A stretch of DNA of 64,000 nt from JAFGVL01 sp963662245 (GTDB lineage Bacteria > Bacteroidota > Bacteroidia > Bacteroidales > Paludibacteraceae), in assembly GCA_963662245.2 (NCBI GenBank), contig CAXXVQ010000003.1, forward strand, positions 18,285 to 82,284, given 5' to 3'. Of the stretch, positions 55,870 through 64,000 are shown piece by piece. A program made the position numbers and the translations under genes. The notes beneath the pieces are model-generated. The model was not told the DNA's origin. It made no database searches and saw only the letters and a program-made list of their open reading frames with translations. Position 1 is the first letter of the stretch. The number at the start of each line of letters is the position of its first letter.

Positions 55870-56220
55870 TTAAAAAGGCAAATCATCTTTCTCATCAGGA
55901 GTTGGTGTAAATACCGGCTGTGCTGTTTCCTGAGCCATAGGAGCACCAGAACCCTCACCAGCCATCTCCACTTTCCAAGCTTTTACATCTGTATACCAAC
56001 GACCATTGTATTCACGACTCTCAACATCAAAAGAAACACTAAGCATATTCCCTTCTTTAAGTACACTAGCATCAGCTTTATCACCCCAAACAGATACACA
56101 AACCTTTTTAGGGTACTGTCCTTCTGTTTCTACAATAATATCTTGTTTCTTCCAAGGACCATTACGCCCCTCTCCTGTTTGCACAGGTAATAATTGCACT
56201 AATCTTGCTTTTAATTCCAT
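55870..56220 (-). CDS. DUF3127 protein with SSB-type acidic tip
   Basis: A 116-residue protein whose first 85 residues fit DUF3127, a small OB-like domain (VQTGEGRNGPWKKQDIIVETEGQYPKKVCVSVWGDKA). The remainder is a flexible proline-rich linker ending DEKDDLPF, very like the acidic tip of single-stranded DNA-binding proteins (DDDIPF) that recruits repair and replication partners. Together this suggests a nucleic-acid-binding, SSB-like role, which is inference. It is a single-gene unit. Confidence 0.85.
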   Translation of the reverse strand: MELKARLVQLLPVQTGEGRNGPWKKQDIIVETEGQYPKKVCVSVWGDKADASVLKEGNMLSVSFDVESREYNGRWYTDVKAWKVEMAGEGSGAPMAQETAQPVFTPTPDEKDDLPF

Positions 56221-56353
56221 ATTATATATAATTCAAATTTTCTAACACAAAGATAAAAATTCAAAACATTACAAACCAAAATTGTTTATAACTTCAACAA
56301 TCGACCTGATGATATGAGCAAAAAGCCTATTTTTGCAGAAAACTAACAAAACT

Positions 56354-57097
56354 ATGAAAATCTCAAAATGGAAACTTTGGACTGCTGTCATCTTTTTGGC
56401 ACTATCCACTTTATTTTATGTCATTCACTTTTTAATATTCCGCGACTTACACCACATCATATTATACTTAATTGGTGACTTAGCTTTTGTATTTATTCAA
56501 GTTCTATTAGTAACCCTTATCCTTGAGCAGTTACTTGAGAAAAGAGAAATCAAAAAGCGTATTGAAAAACTAAATATGGTTATTGGAGTATTCTTTAGCG
56601 AAATGGGTGTTGATCTTCTAAAACGATTTGCAGAACATGACCCTCAGTTAGACTTTATTCGTAACGAACTAATAATAACAAAAGAATGGACTCCTAAACA
56701 GTTTAATAAAGCTAAAAACAAAATAAAAGCACATGACTTTAGCTTAAGCTTTAATGCTGAGGATTTAAAGATTGTGTACATTGACCTGAAAACTAGAATT
56801 GACTTTTTACTTCAAATTTTAGAAAACCCAACAGTACTAGAACATGAATCTTTCACAGATTTATTACAAGCGACATTCCACCTTTACGAAGAATTAAGAC
56901 ACAGACCAGACTTTGAATCTTTGCCTGAATCAGACATTAAGCATTTGCAAGGTGATTGCGAACGAGTTTATTCAATCATAATGCTTGAATGGGTTAGCTA
57001 CATACAACATCTGCTAACAAATTATCCGTATTTGTTCTCATTAGCAATACGCACAAATCCATTTGACAAAAGCTGTTGCGCTATTGTAAAAGATTAA
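56354..57097 (+). CDS. Two-helix membrane protein of unknown function
   Basis: A 247-residue protein with two helices near the start (about 6-27 and 32-56) and then a long cytoplasmic helical domain with charged heptads (LEQLLEKREIKKRIEKLN) and no recognisable catalytic motif. I choose the ATG at 56354; a TTG 21 bases earlier is less likely because TATTTTTG (56328-56335), a possible -7 promoter element, overlaps it. It ends one base before the convergent nadD stop. No family recognised. Confidence 0.72.
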   Translation: MKISKWKLWTAVIFLALSTLFYVIHFLIFRDLHHIILYLIGDLAFVFIQVLLVTLILEQLLEKREIKKRIEKLNMVIGVFFSEMGVDLLKRFAEHDPQLDFIRNELIITKEWTPKQFNKAKNKIKAHDFSLSFNAEDLKIVYIDLKTRIDFLLQILENPTVLEHESFTDLLQATFHLYEELRHRPDFESLPESDIKHLQGDCERVYSIIMLEWVSYIQHLLTNYPYLFSLAIRTNPFDKSCCAIVKD

Positions 57098-57098
57098 C

Positions 57099-57659
57099 TT
57101 AAAGTTGAAGTAATCGCTTATATACTAAAGGATGTAACCATTGGCTTGCATCCTTTTCTTGTTCGATAAGCTCACGAATTTTTGTAGAAGAGATAGGATA
57201 TAATGGAGCATCTACCACTTGAACCTGAGGATATTTTGACTGCAAATACATTAAATCAAAACCTTCTCGAGGATAAACCATCACCTGATAATTTGCAATA
57301 ATAGCATCATAGCCAATCCAACTCTCAAAAAGAGCTAAATTATCTGCACCAATTATCAAAGTAAACTCACGATTAGGATAAAGCTCACTCAGTTTGGTTA
57401 AAGTATCTATTGTATAATTGGGCTTTGGTAAAGAAAACTCCACATCACAAAAATCAAAACTCGGTTCATCTTTGATAGCCATCTTCACAAGCTCTAAGCG
57501 CAGCTCATCACTAAGCAATTCATCATTCTGCTTTAATGGATTTTGAGGACTTACTACAAACCAAATTCCCTTTAGGTCTGTATGCTTTTGCAAATATTTT
57601 GCAAGAGACACATGCCCTAAGTGGATGGGATTAAATGAACCAAAAAACAATCCTATCAT
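57099..57659 (-). CDS. nadD: Nicotinate-nucleotide adenylyltransferase
   Basis: A 186-residue enzyme making deamido-NAD from nicotinate mononucleotide and ATP. GSFNPIHLGHVSLA at residues 7-20 is the nucleotidyltransferase (T/H)IGH-type site and ISSTKIRELI near 160 the second ATP-binding motif. It follows gmk by 12 bases in a yicC-gmk-nadD operon, an order seen throughout Bacteroidota. It works in the same pathway as nadC at 38 kb. Confidence 0.95.
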   Translation of the reverse strand: MIGLFFGSFNPIHLGHVSLAKYLQKHTDLKGIWFVVSPQNPLKQNDELLSDELRLELVKMAIKDEPSFDFCDVEFSLPKPNYTIDTLTKLSELYPNREFTLIIGADNLALFESWIGYDAIIANYQVMVYPREGFDLMYLQSKYPQVQVVDAPLYPISSTKIRELIEQEKDASQWLHPLVYKRLLQL

Positions 57660-57671
57660 TCGTAGAGAGAT

Positions 57672-58235
57672 TTATTTTGAAATGAAATCTTGAATAAGCT
57701 TTTTCGCTTCTTCCCTAGCAATAGAGATTTCAGAATTAACAATAATCACATCGAATGAAGGCGCATAAGCCAATTCTATTTCTGCTTTAGCTAATCGCTC
57801 TTCAATTTGTTCTAGAGAGTCAGTCCCCCTACCCTCTAAACGCTCACGAAGAATATCAATACTTGGCGGTTGAATAAAAACAGAAAGCGCTCTTTCACCA
57901 TAATATTTCTTGATATTCACACCTCCAACAACATCAACATCAAAAACAGCAACATTTCCTTTAGCAGCAATGCGATCAACCTCACTTTTTAATGTCCCAT
58001 AGAAGCGATCTTGATAAACTTCTTCACATTCAAGAAATTCATCATTAGCAATCTTTGTCCTGAACTCATCAGGAGATAAGAAATAATATTCCACACCATG
58101 TTGTTCCTCACCTCTTGGCGGACGGCTAGTTGCAGAAATAGAGAACTCCAGACCCAATTCTTGAGTTAATAAATAGTTGATTATAGTACTTTTACCAGAA
58201 CCAGATGGCGCTGAAAATATGATTAACTTTGACAC
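57672..58235 (-). CDS. gmk: Guanylate kinase
   Basis: A 187-residue kinase converting GMP to GDP. The P-loop is FSAPSGSGKST (7-17), followed by SATSRPPRGEEQHGVEYYFLS, the GMP-binding segment, and the lid-region DILRERLEGRGTDSLEQIEERL. Size and motifs are standard. It lies between yicC (25 bases) and nadD (12 bases). Confidence 0.96.
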   Translation of the reverse strand: MSKLIIFSAPSGSGKSTIINYLLTQELGLEFSISATSRPPRGEEQHGVEYYFLSPDEFRTKIANDEFLECEEVYQDRFYGTLKSEVDRIAAKGNVAVFDVDVVGGVNIKKYYGERALSVFIQPPSIDILRERLEGRGTDSLEQIEERLAKAEIELAYAPSFDVIIVNSEISIAREEAKKLIQDFISK

Positions 58236-58260
58236 AATAGTAAAGATTAGTTATTAACGA

Positions 58261-59136
58261 TTACATTACATTAAGTACTTGTTCTTTAATTTGCTCTAAC
58301 TCGTCTTTCATTAATACAACAAGTTTTTGCATTTCACTATGATTTGATTTTGAACCAAGTGTATTGATTTCACGACCAATTTCTTGAGAAATAAATCCTA
58401 ACTTTTTACCTACAGAACCATCTTCATTCATTGTTTCCAAGAAATACTTCAAGTGGTTTGCTAAACGCACTTTCTCCTCATTAACATCAAGCTTCTCAAT
58501 ATAGAAAATCAACTCCTGCTCAAAACGGTTTTTATCATAATCTACTTTATCACTCAAAGCAGTTAAATTCTCATGCAAACGAGTTCTCACTTTCTCAATA
58601 CGCTCTGTTTCGTATTTCTCAATTTCAGCCGATAAGTTCTGAATATTTGAAATTTTGTCTACAAATACTTTTTCAAGAGAAGCCCCTTCTTGTATTCTAA
58701 AGTCTTTGAATTGAACAATAGCCTCATCAATCACTTTTTTCACCTCCAACCACTCATCTTCTTCCAACTCTTGTACCTCAGCTTTCATAGCATCCGGCAT
58801 GCGCAAAAGCACCGAAAACCAATCCGAAGGAACGGGAATTCCCATTCTATCAGAAATACCTTTAATTTGCTCATAATAAGCCTCTACCACAGATTGATTG
58901 ATCTGAGTCACAGTTTCTTTTCCAGAATTATCAATATACAAAGCGAAATCAATCTTACCACGCTCTAGTTTTTGAGCTAATTCATTACGAATTTCAATAT
59001 CTTTTTCGCGATAAAGGCTAGTGATTCGAGTATTTAAATCCAGTTGCTTACTGTTTAACGATTTTATCTCAACCGTAATTTTTTTGTTATTGATTTCTGC
59101 AGAGGCTTTTCCGAAGCCTGTCATAGAATAGATCAT
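58261..59136 (-). CDS. YicC family protein
   Basis: A 291-residue protein of the YicC/YloC family, with the invariant start MIYSMTGFGKA and the C-terminal FISQEIGREINTLGSKSNHSEMQKLVVLMKDELEQIKEQVLN. E. coli YicC is an endoribonuclease that acts on the small RNA RyhB. Most of the chain is helical. It is the first gene of the operon with gmk and nadD. TAAATTTG (complement of 59210-59217) is a possible -7 element 74 bases upstream. Confidence 0.93.
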   Translation of the reverse strand: MIYSMTGFGKASAEINNKKITVEIKSLNSKQLDLNTRITSLYREKDIEIRNELAQKLERGKIDFALYIDNSGKETVTQINQSVVEAYYEQIKGISDRMGIPVPSDWFSVLLRMPDAMKAEVQELEEDEWLEVKKVIDEAIVQFKDFRIQEGASLEKVFVDKISNIQNLSAEIEKYETERIEKVRTRLHENLTALSDKVDYDKNRFEQELIFYIEKLDVNEEKVRLANHLKYFLETMNEDGSVGKKLGFISQEIGREINTLGSKSNHSEMQKLVVLMKDELEQIKEQVLNVM

Positions 59137-59249
59137 GTGATGTATTATTTTTTCAATGAGTGATTTACATTTTCTGCTAATAAAACGGAATTTTTCGTTT
59201 TTGCACTCGCAAATTTACATTTTTATTCGGAAGCTAAAGGCAAATACAT

Positions 59250-59257
59250 TACTTTTG
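59250..59257 (+). promoter_or_regulatory. Possible -7 element upstream of tsaB
   Basis: TACTTTTG fits TAnnTTTG, 52 bases before the tsaB start. No clear -33 TTTG at 19 bases' spacing. Confidence 0.42.
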
Positions 59258-59308
59258 TCTTTTATCATTCTTTTGACAACCTAAGAACAGTCAAATTCTA
59301 GATTTTAG

Positions 59309-59998
59309 ATGGCAGTTATTTTAAGTATTGAAACTTCTACAAGTGTTTGTTCCGTTTCCCTTTCAAAAGATGGTGTTTGCATAGCTGAGAAAATGGATTT
59401 TGAAGGCCCTGCACACGCATCTTTACTTAATATCTTTATTCAAGAAATGCTGGATTTTGCATCCAAAAACCAACTGAAACTTGATGCAGTTGCTGTGAGT
59501 TGTGGTCCGGGTTCATATACAGGATTAAGAATTGGCGTTTCTACAGCTAAAGGCATTTGCTTTGGGCTTGATATTCCTTTAATTGGAATTAACACGCTTG
59601 AAATTATGGCAGATACAGTGAAAAGTCAAGTTGAACCAAACGCTTTGCTTTGCCCTATGATAGATGCAAGACGCATGGAAGTATATGCAGCTTTTTACAA
59701 TACAAAAGGGGAATGTGTAAAACCAACAGCAGCAGATATCATTGACGAGAACAGCTATCTTGATTTATTAGATAAACACGCAATATATTTCTTTGGAAAT
59801 GGAGCCGATAAGTGTAAAAACACTATTACACATATGAATGCTAACTTCATTTCAGACATACATCCTCTTGCCAAAAATATGGCTATCTTAGCCCAAGCAG
59901 CATTTAACAAGAAAAAACTTGAAGATGTAGCATACTTCGAACCATTTTACCTAAAAGAATTTGTTGCAACAACACCGAAAAACAAAGTATTAAAATAA
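59309..59998 (+). CDS. tsaB: tRNA threonylcarbamoyladenosine biosynthesis protein TsaB
   Basis: A 229-residue ASKHA-fold protein; with TsaD and TsaE it makes the t6A modification at A37 of tRNAs that read ANN codons. ILSIETSTSVCSVSLSKDG is the first phosphate-like motif, and CGPGSYTGLRIGVSTAKGICFG is the family signature. TsaB itself lacks the metal-binding histidines of TsaD. It precedes the DUF4290 gene by two bases. Confidence 0.95.
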   Translation: MAVILSIETSTSVCSVSLSKDGVCIAEKMDFEGPAHASLLNIFIQEMLDFASKNQLKLDAVAVSCGPGSYTGLRIGVSTAKGICFGLDIPLIGINTLEIMADTVKSQVEPNALLCPMIDARRMEVYAAFYNTKGECVKPTAADIIDENSYLDLLDKHAIYFFGNGADKCKNTITHMNANFISDIHPLAKNMAILAQAAFNKKKLEDVAYFEPFYLKEFVATTPKNKVLK

Positions 59999-60000
59999 AT

Positions 60001-60606
60001 ATGGAATACTCAGACAGAAACGATTTAATTCTACCGGAATACGGCAGAAACATTCAGCAAATGGTTAACCACGCTGTTACCATTGAAGATAGAGAAGAAC
60101 GCACAAGATGTGCTAAAACTATCATCAATATTATGGGGAACCTATTTCCATATTTGAGAGACATTAACGACTTTAAACACAAGCTTTGGGATCACTTGGC
60201 AATCATGTCTGATTTTAAATTAGATATTGATTACCCTTATGAAGTATATAAAACGAAGGAAGACTTACATTCAAAACCGGAGTCAGTTCCATATAAAAAC
60301 TCTCGCATAAAGTATATGCACTACGGGCGTACGCTTGAGCAAATGATTGATAAAGCTATTGCATACCCTGATGGTGATGAAAAAAATCAGCTTATCTTGC
60401 TTATTGCTAACCACATGAAAAAATGTTTCCTTACTTGGAACAAAGAATCTGTGAGTGACGAAAAGATTTTCAAAGACTTAGCTGAACTTTCTGAAGGACA
60501 ACTGAGCATTAATCAAGACATAATAAAATTGATGGAAAGCAAAGACATCCTTTACAGAAACAAAGGAAAAAACAATAATAAGAAACAACATAACGGACGC
60601 AAATAA
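60001..60606 (+). CDS. DUF4290 protein
   Basis: A 201-residue soluble protein that fits DUF4290, known only from Bacteroidota. Residues 10-100 and 105-165 look like two related helical halves: LILPEYGRNIQQMVNHAVTIEDREER and IKYMHYGRTLEQMIDKAIAYPDGDEK share the YGR..xQM pattern, so an internal duplication is likely. The tail is lysine/asparagine-rich (NKGKNNNKKQHNGRK), which may bind nucleic acid. It lies between tsaB and murA. Confidence 0.85.
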   Translation: MEYSDRNDLILPEYGRNIQQMVNHAVTIEDREERTRCAKTIINIMGNLFPYLRDINDFKHKLWDHLAIMSDFKLDIDYPYEVYKTKEDLHSKPESVPYKNSRIKYMHYGRTLEQMIDKAIAYPDGDEKNQLILLIANHMKKCFLTWNKESVSDEKIFKDLAELSEGQLSINQDIIKLMESKDILYRNKGKNNNKKQHNGRK

Positions 60607-60700
60607 TCAATTGATTAATTGCAAAATTTCTTAATTTTCAATGGAAGATAAGTTTTCTTCCAACTATTCACTATTAATTATTAACTGTTAACTTAAAAAT

Positions 60701-62005
60701 ATGTCAGCATTTGTAATTGAAGGCGGACACCGCTTACAAGGAGAAATAACTGTTCAAGGTGCAAAAAATGAGGTTTTACAAGTAATCTGCGCAACTCTAC
60801 TTTCTCCAGATCCTATTACTATTAAAAACATCCCAGATATTTTGGATGTAAACAACCTTATTCAATTAATGCGTGATTTAGGCGTAAGTGTTACAAAGCT
60901 AAATGCTAACGACTATATTTTTGAAGCAAAACATGTAAAACTAGACTACCTTAAAAGCGAAGTTTTCTTTAAACAAAGCTCGTCTCTTAGAGGTTCGGTT
61001 ATGATTGTTGGGCCACTTGTTGCTCGCTTTGGTGAGGCTATTATACCAAAACCGGGAGGAGATAAAATCGGTCGTCGTCGCTTAGACACTCACTTTATTG
61101 GGATCCAAAACCTTGGAGCACAATTCAACTACAATCCTGACAAACAACAATACGAAATTAAAGCTAATAAGCTAACCGGATGCTATATGCTACTTGATGA
61201 AGCATCTGTAACGGGTACTGCAAACATCTTAATGGCAGCAGTATTAGCTGAAGGCACAACTACGATTTATAACGCAGCATGTGAGCCTTACCTACAACAA
61301 CTTTGTAGAATGCTAAACGCCATGGGCGCTAAAATATCTGGTGTTGGCTCTAACCTTCTTACTATTGAAGGGGTAAAATCTCTTGGAGGTTGTACTCACA
61401 CGGTTCTTCCGGATATGATTGAGGTTGGTTCATTCATTGGACTTGCAGCAATGACAGGTTCTGAAATCACAATTAAAAATGTTGGTTACGAACACCTTGG
61501 TGTGATTCCTCAAGCTTTCCGCCGTTTAGGTATCAAAATGGAGCTTCAAGGTGATGACTTACACATCCCAGCTCAAGATTCTTATACTATTGAGAGCTTT
61601 ATCGACGGCTCAATCATGACAATGGCTGATGCTCCTTGGCCAGGACTAACTCCTGACTTATTAAGTGTAATGCTTATCGTTGCGACTAAAGCAAAAGGTA
61701 GCGTTTTGATTCACCAGAAAATGTTTGAAAGCCGCTTATTCTTTGTGGATAAGTTAATCGACATGGGCGCTCAAATCATTCTTTGCGATCCGCACCGTGC
61801 TACAGTAATTGGACTTGGTGACAATTTCAAACTTCGCCCAGCTCGAATGAGTTCTCCTGATATTCGTGCCGGAATTGCATTGCTTATTGCAGCCCTTTGT
61901 GCTGATGGAACTAGTACTATTGAAAACATCGAACAGATTGACAGAGGATATCAAAATATCGACAAGCGTCTTCAAGCTCTTGGAGCAAAAATAACTAGAA
62001 AGTAG
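60701..62005 (+). CDS. murA: UDP-N-acetylglucosamine 1-carboxyvinyltransferase with Asp in place of the catalytic-loop Cys
   Basis: A 434-residue enzyme adding enolpyruvate to UDP-GlcNAc, the first committed step of peptidoglycan synthesis. Standard motifs: GGHRLQGEITVQGAKNEVLQ, SSLRGSVMIVGPLVARFGEA, and the late RPARMSSPDIRAG. In the mobile loop the usual GGC is KPGGDKIGRR, so residue 121 (codon 61061-61063, GAT) is Asp instead of the Cys that fosfomycin alkylates. It follows DUF4290 with a short weak hairpin (60642-60662) between. Confidence 0.95.
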   Translation: MSAFVIEGGHRLQGEITVQGAKNEVLQVICATLLSPDPITIKNIPDILDVNNLIQLMRDLGVSVTKLNANDYIFEAKHVKLDYLKSEVFFKQSSSLRGSVMIVGPLVARFGEAIIPKPGGDKIGRRRLDTHFIGIQNLGAQFNYNPDKQQYEIKANKLTGCYMLLDEASVTGTANILMAAVLAEGTTTIYNAACEPYLQQLCRMLNAMGAKISGVGSNLLTIEGVKSLGGCTHTVLPDMIEVGSFIGLAAMTGSEITIKNVGYEHLGVIPQAFRRLGIKMELQGDDLHIPAQDSYTIESFIDGSIMTMADAPWPGLTPDLLSVMLIVATKAKGSVLIHQKMFESRLFFVDKLIDMGAQIILCDPHRATVIGLGDNFKLRPARMSSPDIRAGIALLIAALCADGTSTIENIEQIDRGYQNIDKRLQALGAKITRK

Positions 62006-62016
62006 AAAGAGAAATA

Positions 62017-62836
62017 ATGAGTAGTTCTTCCGAAATAGAAATGATTGCCAGAATAGCACTAAGCACTGTGCCTCTTTGGTTTCCTATTTTTCTGATTATA
62101 TTCTTAAATCAACCGGTCAGACTCTTTTTCTTTTTAACTCCAAAATATCGTAAACTCAAAGCAGATATTCCGGGAATCCTATACAGAAACTCGGAATATT
62201 ATCGCAATTTATCAGATTCTGAAAAAGAACGCTTTGAAAAAAGAGTTTTTGAGTTTATTGCATACAAAAAATTCCATAAAATGGGAGACTTTGAAATTTC
62301 AGACGAAATGAAAGTTCTCATTGCCACCACTGCAACTCAGATTACTTTTGGATTTTCTAGAGAATACGATTACAAAGCCTTTAAAAGCATAGTCATTTCT
62401 CAAAAAGATTACTTATCGATGCTTACCCATAAGCAACATAAAGGTGAAACAAAACATGGCTAAGGAATATGTAGCTCTATCATGGGAAAGTTTTCAAGAA
62501 GGTAATAAATACCCACATGACTCAATAAATGTTGGGCTACATGAGTTTGCTCACGCCTACTTTTTCAATAATGTAAAAGGCTATATCAACGATAGTTTTG
62601 ACAAGACCATTAGCGCATGGCATAGAACAGTAACAAAACTAGCAAAGGAAAGAAGCACACACGAATTTTTACGAAAATATGCGTTTGCGAATAGAATGGA
62701 ATTCTTTGCCGTAACAATGGAATATTTTTTCGAAACGCCAAAAGATTTACAAGAAAATCTGCCTGAACTCTACGCTGTGCTAACATCAATGCTTAAGCAA
62801 AATCCACTTATGCCAAACTACGGTATAAGCATCTAA
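62017..62836 (+). pseudogene. mtfA: MtfA-like zinc peptidase (M90), frame-shifted
   Basis: The first frame (62017-62463) gives a membrane helix near 12-33 and the MtfA N-terminal domain up to KDYLSMLTHKQHKGETKHG, then stops. A second frame (62444-62836) continues with MAKEYVALSWESFQEG and the active-site helix NVGLHEFAHAYF, with a later glutamate in NRMEFFAVTMEYFF. Removing one A from the four-A run at 62451-62454 restores the expected GETNMAKEYVALSWE. In E. coli, MtfA controls the glucose repressor Mlc. As given, zinc binding is separated from the N-terminal part. Confidence 0.84.
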
Positions 62837-62838
62837 TC

Positions 62839-64000
62839 TTAAGACTTAATCCCCATTTCCTTAGCTTTCTCAATCATAAATTGATAAGCTGCGTCATATT
62901 CATTAGGGATTATCCCATCAAGAATAGCATCTTTAATAGCCACCTTAAGCTCTCCAACTTGAGCACATGGGCTTAGATTAAATGTTTCCATAATTAACTC
63001 ACCTGAAATTGGTGGTTGAAAATTACGAACTCTATCCTTCTCCTCAATGTCTTTTAGCTTTTGTCTGACTAATTTAAAGTTTGTCAAGAAGCGTTTTACT
63101 TTCTCTGGATTCTTTGAAGTAATATCAGCCTCACAAAGCATCATTAGGTTATCAATATCATCTCCGGCTTCAAAAAGCAATCTGCGTACAGCTGAATCTG
63201 TAATTTCGTCCTCACTCAACACAATTGGGCGCATATGAAGTGACACCATCTTTTTCACAAACTTCATTTTCTCATTCATCGGAAGTTTCATTCGTCTAAA
63301 GACTCCCGGTATCATCTTTTCTCCCACAAAGTTGTGATTATGAAATGTCCAACCTAAACGCTTATCATATTTTTTTGTTGCAGGCTTTCCAATATCATGA
63401 AATAATGCAGACCAACGCAACCATAAGTCATCAGACACTTGACTCAAATTATCAAGCACGGTTAATGTATGTCTGAAATTATCCTTATGACCTCTTCCCT
63501 CTTTCGTTTCAACGCCTTTAAGAGCAGCCAGTTCAGGCATAATTTTTTGCAACAAACCACATTCATCTAATAAAACAAAACCCACACTAGGCTTTGGCGA
63601 TAACATTATCTTATTTAATTCATCAACAATGCGTTCTTTAGAGATAATTTCAATTCTATCTTTATTTCTTGCAATTGCGTCAAATGTTTGTTCTTCAATA
63701 AAGAAGCCTAATTGTGTCGCAAAGCGTACAGCACGCATCATACGCAAAGGATCATCGCTAAAGGTAATATCCGGATCTAGTGGAGTGCGTATAATCTTAT
63801 ATTTCAGGTCCATTTGTCCGTTAAACGGATCAACTAACTCTCCATATCTATCTTTATTTAAGCAAAGAGCAAAAGCATTAATAGTAAAGTCTCGACGATT
63901 TTGATCATCCTCTAGTGTACCATCCTCAACAATAGGCTTTCTACTATTTCTCTGATACGACTCCTTTCTCGCACCAACAAATTCAACCTCAACACCATTA
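62839..64000 (-). CDS. cca: CCA tRNA nucleotidyltransferase/HD-domain protein, 5' end outside window
   Basis: The last 387 residues or so of a class II tRNA nucleotidyltransferase. The fragment opens with EFVGARKESYQRNSRKPIVEDG and continues with the family motif DDQNRRDFTINAFAL and the RNA-binding DDPLRMMRAVRFATQLGF. An HD-type phosphohydrolase domain follows (FRHTLTVLDNL, LRWSALFHDIGKP, FHNHNFVGEKM). It repairs the CCA ends of tRNAs; the tRNA-Thr here does not encode CCA, so such an enzyme is needed. The gene reads through the right edge, and it converges with the mtfA gene two bases away. Confidence 0.93.
   Translation of the reverse strand, partial: NGVEVEFVGARKESYQRNSRKPIVEDGTLEDDQNRRDFTINAFALCLNKDRYGELVDPFNGQMDLKYKIIRTPLDPDITFSDDPLRMMRAVRFATQLGFFIEEQTFDAIARNKDRIEIISKERIVDELNKIMLSPKPSVGFVLLDECGLLQKIMPELAALKGVETKEGRGHKDNFRHTLTVLDNLSQVSDDLWLRWSALFHDIGKPATKKYDKRLGWTFHNHNFVGEKMIPGVFRRMKLPMNEKMKFVKKMVSLHMRPIVLSEDEITDSAVRRLLFEAGDDIDNLMMLCEADITSKNPEKVKRFLTNFKLVRQKLKDIEEKDRVRNFQPPISGELIMETFNLSPCAQVGELKVAIKDAILDGIIPNEYDAAYQFMIEKAKEMGIKS

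Noticed and set aside
56333..56353. TTG start giving seven more residues on the two-helix protein
   Set aside because: A -7-like TATTTTTG overlaps it and a normal ATG follows at 56354.
1..64000. CRISPR arrays, prophage, toxin-antitoxin or defence systems
   Set aside because: No regularly spaced repeats, phage structural genes, integrases or known defence proteins were seen on either strand; the only mobile DNA found is two IS982-type elements.

Overview
The window is an AT-rich chromosomal segment from a member of the Bacteroidota, most likely an anaerobic or facultative, possibly marine, Bacteroidia lineage. The placement rests on gene content: a complex I operon with fused nuoCD and no nuoEFG, a type IX secretion (T9SS) type B cargo next to a PorP/SprF protein, DUF4199, DUF4290, DUF4783 and DUF3127 proteins, and promoters of the Bacteroidota form TTTG-N19-TAnnTTTG. 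Genus cannot be set from this sequence alone.

Layout. 1-1.6 kb: envelope glycosyltransferase group on the minus strand. 1.7-1.95 kb: SRP RNA and tRNA-Thr transcribed in tandem. 2.1-4.8 kb: clpC with a small helical partner. 5.1-7.3 kb: an AmgK-like sugar kinase fused to a RapZ C-terminal domain, translationally coupled to a MurU-like nucleotidyltransferase; this looks like a cell-wall sugar salvage pair. 7.2-17.5 kb: a surface polysaccharide operon on the minus strand, read as manA, flippase, polymerase, four glycosyltransferases, chain-length regulator and initiating transferase. It is interrupted by a decayed IS982-type element that supplies the polymerase's stop codon. 17.6-23.1 kb: floA-nfeD, a TPR/PD40 protein and an AsmA protein. 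23.2-26.8 kb: nitroreductase, a second IS982-like element with a nonsense codon and clear ends, and a Na/Pi cotransporter. 27-37 kb: nuoA-B-CD-H-I-J-K-L-M-N. 37.2-43.5 kb: site-2 protease, nadC, a DUF4783 protein, rlmH and a very large NtrY-like histidine kinase. 43.5-48.7 kb: MCE lipid-transport protein, amidase and divergent lptD. 48.8-51.4 kb: SlyD-like isomerase, aroC and kdsA. 51.5-55.8 kb: T9SS cargo, PorP/SprF and PD40 protein. 55.9-64 kb: housekeeping genes (DUF3127, nadD, gmk, yicC, tsaB, DUF4290, murA, mtfA, cca).

Cell envelope construction dominates: peptidoglycan (MurA, amidase, the salvage pair), LPS (KdsA, LptD, MCE protein), surface glycan and T9SS export. I found no CRISPR array, prophage or recognisable defence island.

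The points most worth following are the RapZ-C/kinase fusion, the IS-made end of the polymerase gene, the Cys-to-Asp change in MurA, and three conserved genes each broken by one extra base in an A/T run. That shared pattern could be sequencing error, slippage or real decay.
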